A stretch of DNA of 64,000 nucleotides, from the NCBI RefSeq assembly GCF_000010165.1, contig NC_012491.1:2859501-2923500 (forward strand), in the 5' to 3' direction. The translations under genes and the position numbers were made by a program. This DNA is from Brevibacillus brevis NBRC 100599 (GTDB lineage Bacteria; Bacillota; Bacilli; Brevibacillales; Brevibacillaceae). Each line of letters opens with the position of its first letter. Position 1 is the first letter of the stretch. Below the pieces are notes generated by a model. That model saw only the letters and a list, made by a program, of their open reading frames with translations, did no database searches and was not told the origin of the DNA. This document shows positions 48,901-53,959 of this stretch, piece after piece.

Positions 48901-50292
48901 CCGTTTGTGCCAGGAGAGCTCATGTATAAAACGGGTGACTTGGTGAAATGGCGGGCAGATGGCACGATCGATTACATCGGTCGAGCAGACGAACAGGTGA
49001 AGGTGAGAGGGTACCGCATCGAGATCGGGGAAATTGAGAGCACCATACTTGCTTACGATGGCATCGATCAAGCAGTGGTCGTTGTGCAAGAGGATGAGTT
49101 AACTGCTGGACAGTATCTTTGCGCTTATCTCGTCCCAGCAGCAGAGGTATCCGTTTCTGAGCTGAGAAGGCATCTAACGAAGGAACTGCCTGCATACATG
49201 GTTCCCAGCTATTTTGTCCAGTTAGATCAACTGCCGCTTTCAGCCAATGGAAAAGTGGATCGCAAAGCGTTACCGAAGCCAAAGCCTTCGGATGCGACCA
49301 CACGTGAGTTCGTGGCCCCAAGAACTGCGATCGAGTATCAATTGGCTGCCATTTGGCAGGAAGTTTTGGGGATAGACCCAATCGGCATCACTGACCATTT
49401 CTTTGAACTGGGTGGACATTCATTGAAAGCAACGTTGCTGGTTGCAAAGGTGTATGAGTACATGCAGATTGAACTACCGTTGAACCTCATTTTCCAGCAT
49501 CCAACGATTGAGAAGGTAGCGGATTTCATTACGCACAAGAACTTCGAGGGCAACTCCGGTGGTGCCATTCTCTTAAATGAAGAGACGGCGAGAAAAGTTT
49601 TCTGCTTTACGCCGATTGGCGCTCAAAGTGTTTATTATCAGAAGCTTGCTGATGAAATCAAGGGCGTTTCCTTGTATAGCTTTGATTTCATCCAAGAAGA
49701 CAATCGACTGGAGCAGTACATCGAAGCCATCGTGGCGATTGATCCAAAAGGACCCTTTACGCTCATGGGATATTCCTCGGGAGGTAATTTGGCTTTTGAA
49801 GTCGCAAAAGAACTGGAGAATCAAGGATATGTCGTGACCGACCTCATCTTGTTCGATTCGTACTGGAAAGACAAGGTGATGGAGCGGAGTCTGGCGGAAA
49901 CAGAGAGTGATATTGCGCAGTTATTTGCCGAAATTGGAGAGAACACCGAGATGTTCAACATGACACAAGAAGACTTCCATTTGTACGCTGCCAATGAATT
50001 CGTCAAGCAAAGCTTCATTCGAAAAACGGTCAGCTACGTGATGTACCACAATCAACTGATCAATACGGGTGCAACGAACGCAACGATCCATCTCATACAA
50101 TCAGAGCTGGAATCGGGTGAGGATGATCTGGTCGCAGTCAAATGGAATGAAGCCGCTTGGACACAGGCTACGAAACGACTGATGACGTACGAAGGGTACG
50201 GAATCCACTCCAGAATGTTGGGAGGAACCTACGTGTCGATGAATGCCTCCATCCTCAGAGACATTCTACAGGAGCTGTTCATTCTGAAATAA
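30829..50292 (+). CDS. tycC: tyrocidine synthetase 3 (six modules plus thioesterase)
   Basis: This 6487-aa NRPS carries six C-A-T modules and a terminal thioesterase. Thiolation serines lie near residues 997, 2034, 3070, 4107, 5152 (variant IGGHSLRA) and 6194. Pockets read DLTKIGEVG (Asn), DAWQFGLID (Gln), DGLTTGEVV (unusual; Tyr/Phe/Trp expected), DAFWIGGTF (Val), DVGEIGSID (Orn) and DGAYTGEVV (Leu). All six condensation domains keep HHxxxDG. The thioesterase (about 6255-6487) has GYSSGG with the nucleophilic Ser and a C-terminal histidine (YGIHSRML); it would release the decapeptide by head-to-tail cyclisation. It begins with the acceptor region for TycB (NIAKIYPLTPLQEGMLFHAV). No E domain is present, so residues 5-10 stay L. 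Confidence 0.96.
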   Translation: MNKQENIAKIYPLTPLQEGMLFHAVKDTGSSAYCLQMSAKLQGDFQLSIFEKSMNKLIENYEVLRTVFVYQNLQRPRQVVFKERKVTVHFENIAHLPIDDQNDYIKAYTNQQHTFELTKDVLMKAAIFQTEANQYQFVWAFHHIIVDGWSLGVLLHKLLGYYAAIRKGEAVPREATKPYSEYIKWLDKQNKEEALTYWQKYLEGYDHQADFPKKKNVAEDGNYVHVENLFTIAPEKTQQLMQIANRNQATMSSVFQSLWGILASKYKNSDDVVFGSVVSGRPPGIQGIESMVGLFINTIPTRVQTNRKQTFSGLVKTVQKQALASAAYDFAPLYEIQSKTVLKQELIDHLVTYENYPDDASNDREDSLGFQFNVENGEEQTSYDFNVVVAVAPSNEMYVKLSYNAAVYEESFMNRVEGHLKTIIEQVIHNPNVLLNDIGIITDEEKQQLLVAYNDTTADYPRDKTIFELIAEQARQTPSKAAVICGEDRLTYQELQERSNQLARALRGKGITQGSIVSIMAEHSLELIVAIMAVLKSGGAYLPIDPEYPIERIQYLLDDSQTKILLTQSHLQEKVEFEGDILYLDNPSLFEGDSTDLDNSCKPDDLAYMIYTSGSTGNPKGAMITHQGLVNYIWWANKEYVQGEAVDFPLYSSISFDLTITSIFTPLLSGNTIYVYRGADKVQVILDIIQDNQVGIIKLTPTHLKLIEEIDGTNSSIRRFIVGGENLPTKLAKRIYENFGQNVKIFNEYGPTETVVGCMIYLYDPKKPIQESVPIGVPADNVQLYLLDSSMQPIPVGSAGEMYIAGDGVAKGYFNRPELTEEKFIDNPFRPGTKMYRTGDLAKWLPDGNMEYVGRIDHQVKIRGHRIEMGEIETRLAQHEWIKEAVVIAEKDDSGQNVLYAYMVSEQELTVSELREHLGSTLPSYMIPSFFVRLEEIPLTANGKVERKKLPKPDGAVVTGTAYVAPQNETETKLAEIWQQVLGVSRVGVHDHFFDLGGHSLKAMTVIFQVSKALEVDLPVKALFENPTVSELAAFLSKSGKSKYTAIQPVEVKEFYPVSSAQKRMYILQQFEGSGISYNISGAMLLEGKLDYDRFANTVKRLAERHEALRTSFHRIDGEPVQKVHEEVEVPILMLTSTEDKAEQIMRDFVRPFDLGIAPLIRTGLVQLGEDRHLFMLDMHHIISDGVSSQILLSEFAKLYQGEALQPLSLQYKDFAAWQNELFQTDVYKKQELHWLNTFADEIPLLNLPTDYPRPTIQSFAGDLVLFDTGKELTERLRKVAGDTSTTLYMVLLAAYHVLLSKYSGQEDIIVGTPVAGRSHADVESIMGIFVNTLAMRNQPVSDKTFTQFLQEVKQNALAAYDNQDYPFEELVEKLAIQRDISRNPLFDTMFSLENANQQSLKIEQLTAAPYELFNKISKFDLALNASESQSDIHFQFAFGTKLFAKETIQKMAHHYLEILRTICAQPNAKLAEIDMMTEAEKRALLLNVNDTFVERSADQVLHQLFEEQVVLTPDQVAVAYDGYTLTYRQLNARANQVARMLRSKGTQPDTLIGIMVDRSIEMVVSMLAVLKAGGAYTPMDPTYPPERIQYMLSDSKAPILLTQRHLKETVEYTGEIIDVDDEAIYAGDDTNLDNVAGRDDLAYVIYTSGSTGNPKGVMISHQAICNHMLWMKNAFPLLTEDAVLQKTPFSFDASVWEFYLPLITGARLVLAKPDGHRDIAYMTRMIREEKITTLQMVPSLLDLIMTEPGWSSCTSLQRVFCGGEALTAALVSRFYQTQTAQLINLYGPTESTIDATYWICPRLPEHSVIPIGKPIDNVRLYVVNASNQLQPVGVAGELCIAGDGLARGYWNREELTEASFIDNPFEPGSRMYRTGDMVRYLACGNVEYLGRIDHQVKIRGHRIELGEIEARLLQHEWIKTAIVLARPDEKGQNNLYAYIVSDQEMKTADLRAYLASHLPSYMVPSYFVYLEKLPLTANGKVDRKALPQPEGASTSEIVYVAPRNEVEATLVDIWQSVLGQNPIWVHDHFFELGGHSLKAMNVISLIHRTLQVDVPLKTLFESPTIADLSAYIATAGKGKYTTIEPVQKQEYYSVSSAQKRMFILRQMEGAGISYNMPGILYIDGKLDTERLQQALKSVVRRHESLRTSFHSMKGETVQRVHEDVELDISLMESTEGELKQIVEQFIQPFDLEKAPLMRAGLVKLAPERHLFMLDLHHIVVDGVSIGILVQELAQLYHGEELPELSIQYKDFAHWQNQWYETDEFTAQEAYWIDTFTGEIPVLNLATDYPRPSVKSFEGERLVFGSGALLKKELNRLAHSTGATLYMVLLAAYHVLLSKYSGQEDIVVGAPTAGRSHAETDSIIGMFVNTLALRNEPVGTKTFLSFLAEVKNNTLKAFENQDYPLDELIDKLNIQRDLSRNPLFDTVFILQNMDQKPFEMEQLTFTPYMAEVNQAKFDLSLEAYEEDEEIVFSLDYCTKLFTRKTIENIAAHFIRILHAVIEQQAIPLSEITMLSAEEKHRLLVEFNQMHKEYPQNKTLHELFEEQVEKTPLVAAIEIGGKQMSYRELNERANQLAVTLRERGVKANQFVGIMANRSMEMVVGIMAILKAGGAYVPIDPEYPEDRVAYMLEDCEARLVLTHKHLGAKLASSVRVECLYLEEEHNYSPNRSNLEPIQTASDLAYLIYTSGTTGKPKGVMIEHRGIVNSVLWKKEEYQFSVQDRNLVPLSFAFDGFVLSFFTPILSGSTAVLVKDEEAKDPLSLRRLIAAARCTQMTCVPSLFQAILECGSAADISSLQTVTLGGEKVSAQLVEKSNKQNPQLVIANEYGPTESSVVATWQRISQLDSTITIGRPIANTSIYIVDKFHQLQPIGVVGEICIGGHGLARGYWNKPELTAEKFVSHPYLEGERMYKTGDLGKWLPDGTIEFIGRLDEQVKVRGYRIEIGEIESVMLSYEKLISAVVIVHEDQQGQSSLAAYYTAEEKLEVSKLWSYLSKSLPSYMIPAHLVQLDFLPLTPNGKLDRKALPKPEGRPVTGAEYVAPASPLESRLVEIWEHVLGVTDIGVLDNFFQLGGHSLKAMSLAAQIHREYQVELPLSVLFATPTIQALASYIETSGKDTHVPIHPAPWQEYYPVSSAQKRMFVLRQFEGTSTVYNMPSVMFIEGDLDHARFETAIQELIKRHESLRTSFHTVNGEPVQRVHEAVELNVRYEDLTEDQVEQTIETFVQAFDLEKAPLLRVGLFRLAENRHLFLMDMHHIISDGVSVGIIMEEFSKFYRNQLLPELSIQYKDFAVWQTDLFQTDIYTKHENYWLKSFAGDIPVLNLPADYSRPLVQSFEGDCISFHTDKTLMDDLYKLAHENQTTLFMVLLAAYNVLLSKYSGQEDIVVGTPIAGRSHADVEKVLGMFVNTLALRNYPDGTKSFQAFLEDVKQNTLQAYAHQDYPFEALVEKLEIQRDLSRNPLFDTMFILQNLDKKAYELDGLKFEAYSGDGQQGNAKFDLTLEAHEDETGIHFSLVYSTKLFHRDTMERMAGHFLQVLRGVIADQTAALHEIDLLGEEEKHLVTVAFNNTFAAYPRESTIQELFEEQVKRTPEHAAVVMNEQMLTYWELNQKANQIASVLRRLEVGRDSVVGMLADRSLEMITGIMGIIKAGGAYLGIDPEHPAERISYMLEDGGVKVVLVQRHLLHLVEEGLIPIILEDESLEQADASNLTNLNDAKDLAYVMYTSGSTGKPKGVMVEHRNVTRLVKHTNYVQVREEDRMIQTGAIGFDAMTFEIFGALLHGASLFLVSKDVLLDAEKLGSFLRENRITTMWLTSPLFNQLSQNNPAMFEGLRALIVGGEALSPRHINKVNSAHPALEIWNGYGPTENTTFSTCYLIEKEFEDNIPIGKPITNSTAYIVDRYNQPQPIGVPGELCVGGDGVARGYLNKPELTAEKFVPNPFVLGENMYRTGDLARWKADGTIEYLGRIDQQVKIRGYRIELGEIETVLTNLEKVKEAVVTVLDDTNGQKALCAYFVSEEELDVVELREAISKELPSYMVPAFYVQMEKLPLTANGKVNRRALPEPSGDRVQGSTYVAPQNATEQKLAEIWQEVLGIHPIGIHDNFFELGGHSLKAMNVITQVHKAFQVELPLKALFETPTIHELAAYITASEMEQFETIQPVEHADFYPVSFAQKRMYILHEFEGSGISYNVPNVMIIDGHLDYERFEYAIRTLVKRHESLRTSFHSKNGEPVQRVHEDVTLLIGISEATDDQVEQRIQELVQPFDLEVAPLFRVDLIKLGAERHLFFMDMHHIISDGVSLAVIAKEFASLYEKNQLPDMRIQYKDFAAWQTKLAQSERFQKQEDYWTNVFAGELPLLNLPNDFPRPTVQSFEGDTVAIGTGNHLLAELRQLAANTGSTLFMVLLAAYNVLLSKYTGQEEIVVGTPIAGRSHADVERIVGMFVNTLALKNVAGGDLTFREFLGDVKQNALHAFEHQDYPFEHLVDKLQVRRDLSRNPLFDTMFSLGLADSSALEIAGLNMSAYPVDGKIAKFDIALDAMEQQDELLVQFSYCTKLFAKESIDRMATHYIHLLQTIIANPDRKLAEISVLSKDEMEQMLHDFNATNVAYPTNKTFQELFEEQVEKTPNQVAVICEDEQLTYRELNEKANQLARVLRQMGVKPESTVGIMVDRSLHMVVGTLGILKAGGAYVPIDPDYPLERQAFILEDSDAKLFLTLQKMNTQLVFPYETLYLDAEGLYQGEASNLEPVALPEHAAYIIYTSGTTGKPKGVVIEHRSYANVAFAWQDEYHLDTFPVRLLQMASFAFDVSTGDFARALLTGGQLVICPNEVKMDPASLYEIIKRYEITIFEATPALIMPLMHYIYENKLDISQMKLLILGADSCSAEDFKTLLTRFSHTLRIVNSYGVTEACIDSSYYEETDVSSIRSGTVPIGKPLPNMQMYVMDQQLNLQPVGVVGELCIGGAGVARGYLNRPELTVEKFVPNPFAPGELLYRTGDLAKWRADGNMEFLGRNDHQVKIRGVRIELGEIETQLRKLDGILEAVVVAREDHRQEKYLCAYMVADHEIDTAQVRKQLLKELPQAMIPSYFVTLEALPLTANGKIDRRSLPVPDVSLLRTTEYVAPRTELEAQLARVWEQVLNVEQVGVLDDFFAIGGHSLRAMSVISSMHNEYQVDIPLRVLFEKPTIQQLAAYIEETAKEYVISIKPAPAQGYYPVSSAQKRMYILHQFEGVGISYNMPSTMLIEGKLEPERLETAFKQLIARHESLRTSFAVVNGEPVQKIHEEVSFELSYTTITEDQAQEVLSSLVQPFDLGVAPLLRVRLLQIGEDRHVLFTDTHHSISDGVSSGILLSDLVQLYQGDVLPELRIQYRDFSVWQQELFRSDAFNKQEHYWAQVFADEIPVLNLQTDFTRPSIQNFAGDQYSIGTGKQLMEGLNQLARETGTTLYMVLLATYNVLLSKYSGQEDIIVGTPITGRSHADLEPIVGMFVNTLAMRNKPHAGKTFTELLLEVKQNALDAYAHQDYPFEELVEKLDIPRDLSRNPLFDTMFTVQNNSDNAIDLHGLTLAPFMTDQAGNHSKFDLTLIATEEREEIRIGVEYSTSLFTRETIERLSNHFMAIAQIVVQNPHIRLSEIDMLKAEEKKQIFESFNDTAVNYVQDKTLHQLFEEQVAKTPNQEAILFNGQSLTYSKLNEQANRLARVLRTKGVGPDRLVAVMAERSPEMIIGILGILKAGGAYVPIDPAYPQERIQYLLADSNAALLLCQSHLSELLSRVSSGLDWLELSAKHDVEIDGSNLSSLNQPTDLAYVIYTSGTTGKPKGVMIPHRGIVNCLQWRRDEYGFGPGDKALQVFSFAFDGFVASLFAPLLGGATCVLPREEEAKDPVALKKLIASAGVTHYYGVPSLFQAILDCSTAADFSPLRCVTLGGEKLPAQLVQKTKEKHPAIEINNEYGPTENSVVTTISRSIEAGQDITIGRPLANVQVYIVDTQHHLQPIGVVGELCIGGPGLAKGYLNKPELTQEKFVPNPFVPGELMYKTGDLVKWRADGTIDYIGRADEQVKVRGYRIEIGEIESTILAYDGIDQAVVVVQEDELTAGQYLCAYLVPAAEVSVSELRRHLTKELPAYMVPSYFVQLDQLPLSANGKVDRKALPKPKPSDATTREFVAPRTAIEYQLAAIWQEVLGIDPIGITDHFFELGGHSLKATLLVAKVYEYMQIELPLNLIFQHPTIEKVADFITHKNFEGNSGGAILLNEETARKVFCFTPIGAQSVYYQKLADEIKGVSLYSFDFIQEDNRLEQYIEAIVAIDPKGPFTLMGYSSGGNLAFEVAKELENQGYVVTDLILFDSYWKDKVMERSLAETESDIAQLFAEIGENTEMFNMTQEDFHLYAANEFVKQSFIRKTVSYVMYHNQLINTGATNATIHLIQSELESGEDDLVAVKWNEAAWTQATKRLMTYEGYGIHSRMLGGTYVSMNASILRDILQELFILK
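33960..37072 (+). other. TycC module 2, glutamine
   Basis: FDASVW (about 1691), TLQMVPS, VFCGGEA and NLYGPTESTID give DAWQFGLID, the Gln code described for TycC. After the YRTGD motif the usual W-x-P-D-G segment is replaced by RYLACGN, the only such change among the ten modules. Confidence 0.9.
37075..40185 (+). other. TycC module 3, residue 7, unusual pocket
   Basis: FDGFVL (about 2730), QMTCVPS, VTLGGEK and NEYGPTESSVV give DGLTTGEVV. This matches the Leu pocket of module 6 (DGAYTGEVV) at seven of nine positions and differs from the aromatic-type pocket of TycB module 2 (DALVMGAVI). Tyrocidines carry Tyr/Phe/Trp here; the true substrate cannot be settled from the code alone. Confidence 0.6.
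40190..43300 (+). other. TycC module 4, valine
   Basis: FDAMTF (about 3767), TMWLTSP, LIVGGEA and NGYGPTENTTF give DAFWIGGTF, the exact Val code of TycC/GrsB. Confidence 0.93.
43305..46430 (+). other. TycC module 5, ornithine
   Basis: FDVSTG (about 4804), IFEATPA, LILGADS and NSYGVTEACID give DVGEIGSID, the exact Orn code. Its T domain has the variant IGGHSLRA. Confidence 0.93.
46435..50292 (+). other. TycC module 6 plus thioesterase, leucine and cyclisation
   Basis: FDGFVA (about 5853), HYYGVPS, VTLGGEK and NEYGPTENSVV give DGAYTGEVV, a known Leu code (the Leu-3 group), not the DAWFLGNVV leucine code of GrsB. The condensation motif is HHSISDG. The C-terminal thioesterase carries GYSSGG (about residue 6315). 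Confidence 0.85.
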
Positions 50293-50306
50293 GATCACGG
50301 CTTTGT

Positions 50307-50348
50307 GATGATTCCCCTTGGGAACATGGTTTTCAAGGGGAGTTCATC
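50307..50348 (+). repeat. hairpin between tycC and tycD
   Basis: The perfect core TCCCCTTG (50313-50320) / CAAGGGGA (50334-50341) extends outward, with one bulge and wobble pairs, to GATG (50307-50310) / CATC (50345-50348). No T-run follows, so read-through into tycD is expected. Confidence 0.7.
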
Positions 50349-50375
50349 CATTACATCATTGGAGAGGAGCCGCAC

Positions 50376-52157
50376 ATGATTTTTACCAAGCAAGCTCAGC
50401 ACAGAAAGAAAGAGCCCATGTTTGGCTGGGTACTCTCATATGTAAAGCCTTATCGAGGTTGGGTCATGATCTGTATCATTGCCGCGCTTCTTGTGGCGGT
50501 CGCAGACATTTGGATGGGAATCCTGATCAAAACCATGGTCGAACATACGAACAACTTCGACAAGCTAGTCAGTATTGCTCTCATCATTTTTTGTCTGACC
50601 ATCGTCGGTTTTCTCTCAAAATATTTCATCACATATTCGGCAGCTAGATTCAGTTCAAGAGCCATGAGAGATTTGAAAAACAGCATGGCTGCTCATCTTG
50701 AAAAAGTCCCCATGTCCACCATGGATAAATATCATTCCGGCGATCTCGTTTCACGCTTAACAACAGATGCCCAAATCTTGCAAAGCTTTTTGCAAAAGCA
50801 TTTTTTTCAGCTTTTTTATTTGCCAGTTGTTTTTGTCGGAGCTCTTGGACTGTTGTTGACAATCAATTGGAAGTTAATCATCTTCAGCATCGCAATCTTA
50901 CCTGTCGCCATCGCGATCACAGGGTGGATGAGCAAACCGCTTCAAAAATACTCGGAGCAAATGCAAGATCATCTGGGTCAAACGAACGCAATCGCTCAGG
51001 ATACGCTTTCCGGCATTCACATGGTCAAAGCTTTTCAATTGGAAGACGTTTTGTATCGTAAATACCATGCGGGTATGAAGCAGGTTTTGACAAATGCGTT
51101 CCAGGCAGAGAAGAAACGTGCGTGGATGACAGCACCAGGGATTTTATTGTTTTCTTCCCCCATTCTGTTTTTTGTTGCTTATGGTGGGTACTTGATACAG
51201 GCAGGAGAATTGGATCTGGGCAGCTTGGTCATTTTCAGTTATTTGCTTCACTTTATTATCGAACCACTTTCACTCGCGCCCGTGTTGTTTGCCCAAGTAC
51301 AAGAGACATCAGGTGCGGCAAAGCGGCTGCAAGAAATTTTTTCACAGCCAGTCGAACAAAACGATCAACCTGCGATTCCCGTTGATCCAAAGGCGATTCC
51401 TGTACAGTTTGAGAATGTTACGTTTGCCTACGAGCAGGCAAAGATTCTTGATCATGTCAGTTTTACATTACATCCGAACAAGACCATTGCGTTAGTAGGG
51501 GCCAGCGGAAGTGGGAAGAGCACCATCATGAAGTTGCTGTGCGGGTTTTATCAAATGGAACCGGGCAACGGAAGATTGAATGTTTTCGGACATTCCATGG
51601 CGGATTGGAATATGACGGACATGCGGAGCTACCTTTCCATGGTTTCTCAGGATACGACGCTATTCCCCGTGTCTATTGCGGAAAATATCTCGTATGGACG
51701 CATTCACGCGACACAAGACGAGATCATCGCAGCGGCAAAAGCGGCAAATGCCCATGACTTCATCATGGAGCTACCGGAGGGTTATCAAACAAAAGTGGGA
51801 GAACGAGGCTCTCGTTTATCCGGAGGACAGAAACAGCGCATCGCGATTGCCCGAGCGATTTTGAAGGACGCCCCGATTCTACTGCTGGATGAACCAACGT
51901 CTGCCCTAGATACAGAATCGGAAGCTTTGGTACAGGAAGCGCTGGAAAATGTGATGAAAAATCGGACTGTTCTCGTCATTGCCCATCGACTGTCTACGAT
52001 AAAAGACGCGGATGAAGTGCTTGTTTTGGAGCAAGGACAAATTGTTGAACGTGGTACACACTATGATTTGCTTGCCCAAGGCGGCGTTTACACCAGATTG
52101 TATCAAAAACAGTTTGCCACAGAGATGCATAGCTCGCTGGCTGCAGGAGGGGTATAG
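50376..52157 (+). CDS. tycD: ABC exporter half-transporter TycD
   Basis: The 593-aa protein starts at ATG 50376 behind GGAGAGGAGC; the longer frame from 50157 overlaps tycC and is not used. Residues 1-330 hold about six membrane helices of the exporter type, residues 345-585 the ATPase: Walker A GASGSGKST, signature LSGGQKQR, Walker B ILLLDEPTSALD and the switch His in VIAHRLST. It probably pairs with TycE as a heterodimer that exports tyrocidine or provides self-protection. The gene ends 2 bp before tycE. Confidence 0.93.
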   Translation: MIFTKQAQHRKKEPMFGWVLSYVKPYRGWVMICIIAALLVAVADIWMGILIKTMVEHTNNFDKLVSIALIIFCLTIVGFLSKYFITYSAARFSSRAMRDLKNSMAAHLEKVPMSTMDKYHSGDLVSRLTTDAQILQSFLQKHFFQLFYLPVVFVGALGLLLTINWKLIIFSIAILPVAIAITGWMSKPLQKYSEQMQDHLGQTNAIAQDTLSGIHMVKAFQLEDVLYRKYHAGMKQVLTNAFQAEKKRAWMTAPGILLFSSPILFFVAYGGYLIQAGELDLGSLVIFSYLLHFIIEPLSLAPVLFAQVQETSGAAKRLQEIFSQPVEQNDQPAIPVDPKAIPVQFENVTFAYEQAKILDHVSFTLHPNKTIALVGASGSGKSTIMKLLCGFYQMEPGNGRLNVFGHSMADWNMTDMRSYLSMVSQDTTLFPVSIAENISYGRIHATQDEIIAAAKAANAHDFIMELPEGYQTKVGERGSRLSGGQKQRIAIARAILKDAPILLLDEPTSALDTESEALVQEALENVMKNRTVLVIAHRLSTIKDADEVLVLEQGQIVERGTHYDLLAQGGVYTRLYQKQFATEMHSSLAAGGV

Positions 52158-52159
52158 GC

Positions 52160-53959
52160 ATGTTCATCCAGAATTTGATGCGGGAACTACGTCAACTCCT
52201 GACGTTTATGAAATCGAAAAAGCGAGCGTATATGTTGGGCCTTGTGGGTGACGGAATCGGTCAAGCTGCTGTATTGGTATCCTTGCCTTTCGTGTTCAAG
52301 GATCTGACGGATTTTGCGAACACAAAAGACCCTGCGTTATTAACCAGAGCGATTGTCACCATGGCTGTGATGTTCCTTTTGCTGAGTATCCTGTCTCCAT
52401 TTTTTAGCTACATATATCGTCGATGCGTTCGCGAGCTCATTGCCAACATTCGGCTTCAAGTCTATCAACGTTTGAGCAAGCTGCCGTTCGATTATTATGA
52501 GCAGCACCATTCGGGAGATACGATGTCGAGACTGGGCAACGATGTTGTCCTCATGGAAAATGCGTACGCAGAGCAATTGAAAACATTAAGCATCATCCTG
52601 CTGTCGCTGATCGGCTCGATCCTAGGAATGTTTGTGATGGATTGGAAAATTGCCGTCGTCCTCTTGCTCGTAAGCGCAGTGACTCTTTATGTAAATACGC
52701 TGTTTGCCAAGTCAGTACGGCGCATTGGAGATCGAATGCAGCAGCAGATGGGGATGGGGACAGAAAGATTAAACGATTTTTTGTCTGGGTTGCCCATCAT
52801 CAAAATGTTTCATTTACATAACGTTGTGACCGCCCGTTACACGGAAGCAAACGAAGAAGTAGCTATGTCTGCCATCAAGCAAGGGCATAAACACGGATTA
52901 CTGGAAGGGACCAATTTTTTTATCCAATTTGTAAGCTTCGGGGGAATGCTTGTTTTTGGAATCATGATGGTTTCCAAACAAATAATCGGGTTGGGTGTGC
53001 TGGTCGCCCTCGTTCAACAACAGATGCTTGTAACACTGGCCTTTCTCCAGCTTGGCCAAGTCATCACAGCGTTGCAGAGCTCGTTAGCAGGCGCTTCTCG
53101 GGTCGTCGATTTTCTGAATGAACCTCCCGAACCAGAGGAGTATCACAATAGCACCGACAAACACAAGCATTGTGAAAGCATGCTGAAGCTGGATCAGGTC
53201 GTTTTCGGATACAACGATGCTACAAACGTGCTGGATGGTGTTACGTTGCGAGTCGACAAAGGCCAAATGGCTGGGCTAGTCGGAACGAGCGGAAGTGGAA
53301 AAAGCACCGTCATGAAGCTTCTGTTAGGGTATTACCCACCTGCTAGCGGAACTCTTTATTTACTGGGCAAGCCCATGGGAGCTTATTCTCTTGCAGAAAT
53401 TAGAAGCTTGATCTCATACGTGCCTCAGGATGCCTTTTTGTTCGAAGGAACCATCGAAGACAATATCCGCTACGGATGCCTGGATGCTTCGGATGAGGAT
53501 GTCATCAAAGCAAGTAAAGCAGCGTATGCGCATGATTTTATTATGGAACTGTCAGACGGCTACCAGACCAAAACAGGAGAACGTGGTGCCAAGCTATCAG
53601 GCGGACAGCGTCAACGAATTGCCATTGCCAGAGCCATCCTGAAAAATGCACCGATTCTTCTACTGGATGAAGCGACTTCCGCTTTGGATGCAGAATCGGA
53701 ATATTGGGTGCAGCAAGCATTAACCGCACTTATGAAGGATAAAACAGTCCTCGTTATCGCTCATCGCCTGTCGACTGTAGAGGATGCCGATGTGATTTAC
53801 GTAATGGATCATGGAAAAGTCATCGAGCAAGGGAGCCATGTTGAGTTAATGCAGCACAACGGCACGTATGCCAACTTGTACGAAGTGCAGCAGCGAAAGG
53901 ATCGAGCAGAACAAATCAGTAGTCTTGATCTGACAGAAAGGAGAGTGAGTGCTACATGA
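52160..53959 (+). CDS. tycE: ABC exporter half-transporter TycE
   Basis: This 599-aa half-transporter starts 2 bp after tycD, with AGGAGGGG overlapping the end of tycD as its ribosome binding site. N-terminal transmembrane domain (about 1-310), C-terminal ATPase with Walker A GTSGSGKST, signature LSGGQRQR and Walker B ILLLDEATSALD. Both TycD and TycE keep a Glu after Walker B, so both ATP sites look competent. Its last four bases (ATGA) overlap the start of the phosphopantetheinyl transferase gene, indicating translational coupling. Confidence 0.93.
   Translation: MFIQNLMRELRQLLTFMKSKKRAYMLGLVGDGIGQAAVLVSLPFVFKDLTDFANTKDPALLTRAIVTMAVMFLLLSILSPFFSYIYRRCVRELIANIRLQVYQRLSKLPFDYYEQHHSGDTMSRLGNDVVLMENAYAEQLKTLSIILLSLIGSILGMFVMDWKIAVVLLLVSAVTLYVNTLFAKSVRRIGDRMQQQMGMGTERLNDFLSGLPIIKMFHLHNVVTARYTEANEEVAMSAIKQGHKHGLLEGTNFFIQFVSFGGMLVFGIMMVSKQIIGLGVLVALVQQQMLVTLAFLQLGQVITALQSSLAGASRVVDFLNEPPEPEEYHNSTDKHKHCESMLKLDQVVFGYNDATNVLDGVTLRVDKGQMAGLVGTSGSGKSTVMKLLLGYYPPASGTLYLLGKPMGAYSLAEIRSLISYVPQDAFLFEGTIEDNIRYGCLDASDEDVIKASKAAYAHDFIMELSDGYQTKTGERGAKLSGGQRQRIAIARAILKNAPILLLDEATSALDAESEYWVQQALTALMKDKTVLVIAHRLSTVEDADVIYVMDHGKVIEQGSHVELMQHNGTYANLYEVQQRKDRAEQISSLDLTERRVSAT

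Noticed and set aside
16581-50292. Internal repeats as a CRISPR or transposon signal
   Set aside because: The repeated segments are conserved NRPS core motifs at module spacing (about 3.1 kb), not short spacer-separated repeats.
50157-50375. Upstream extension of tycD overlapping tycC
   Set aside because: The ribosome binding site and homologous start are at 50376; the extension is tycC DNA read out of frame.
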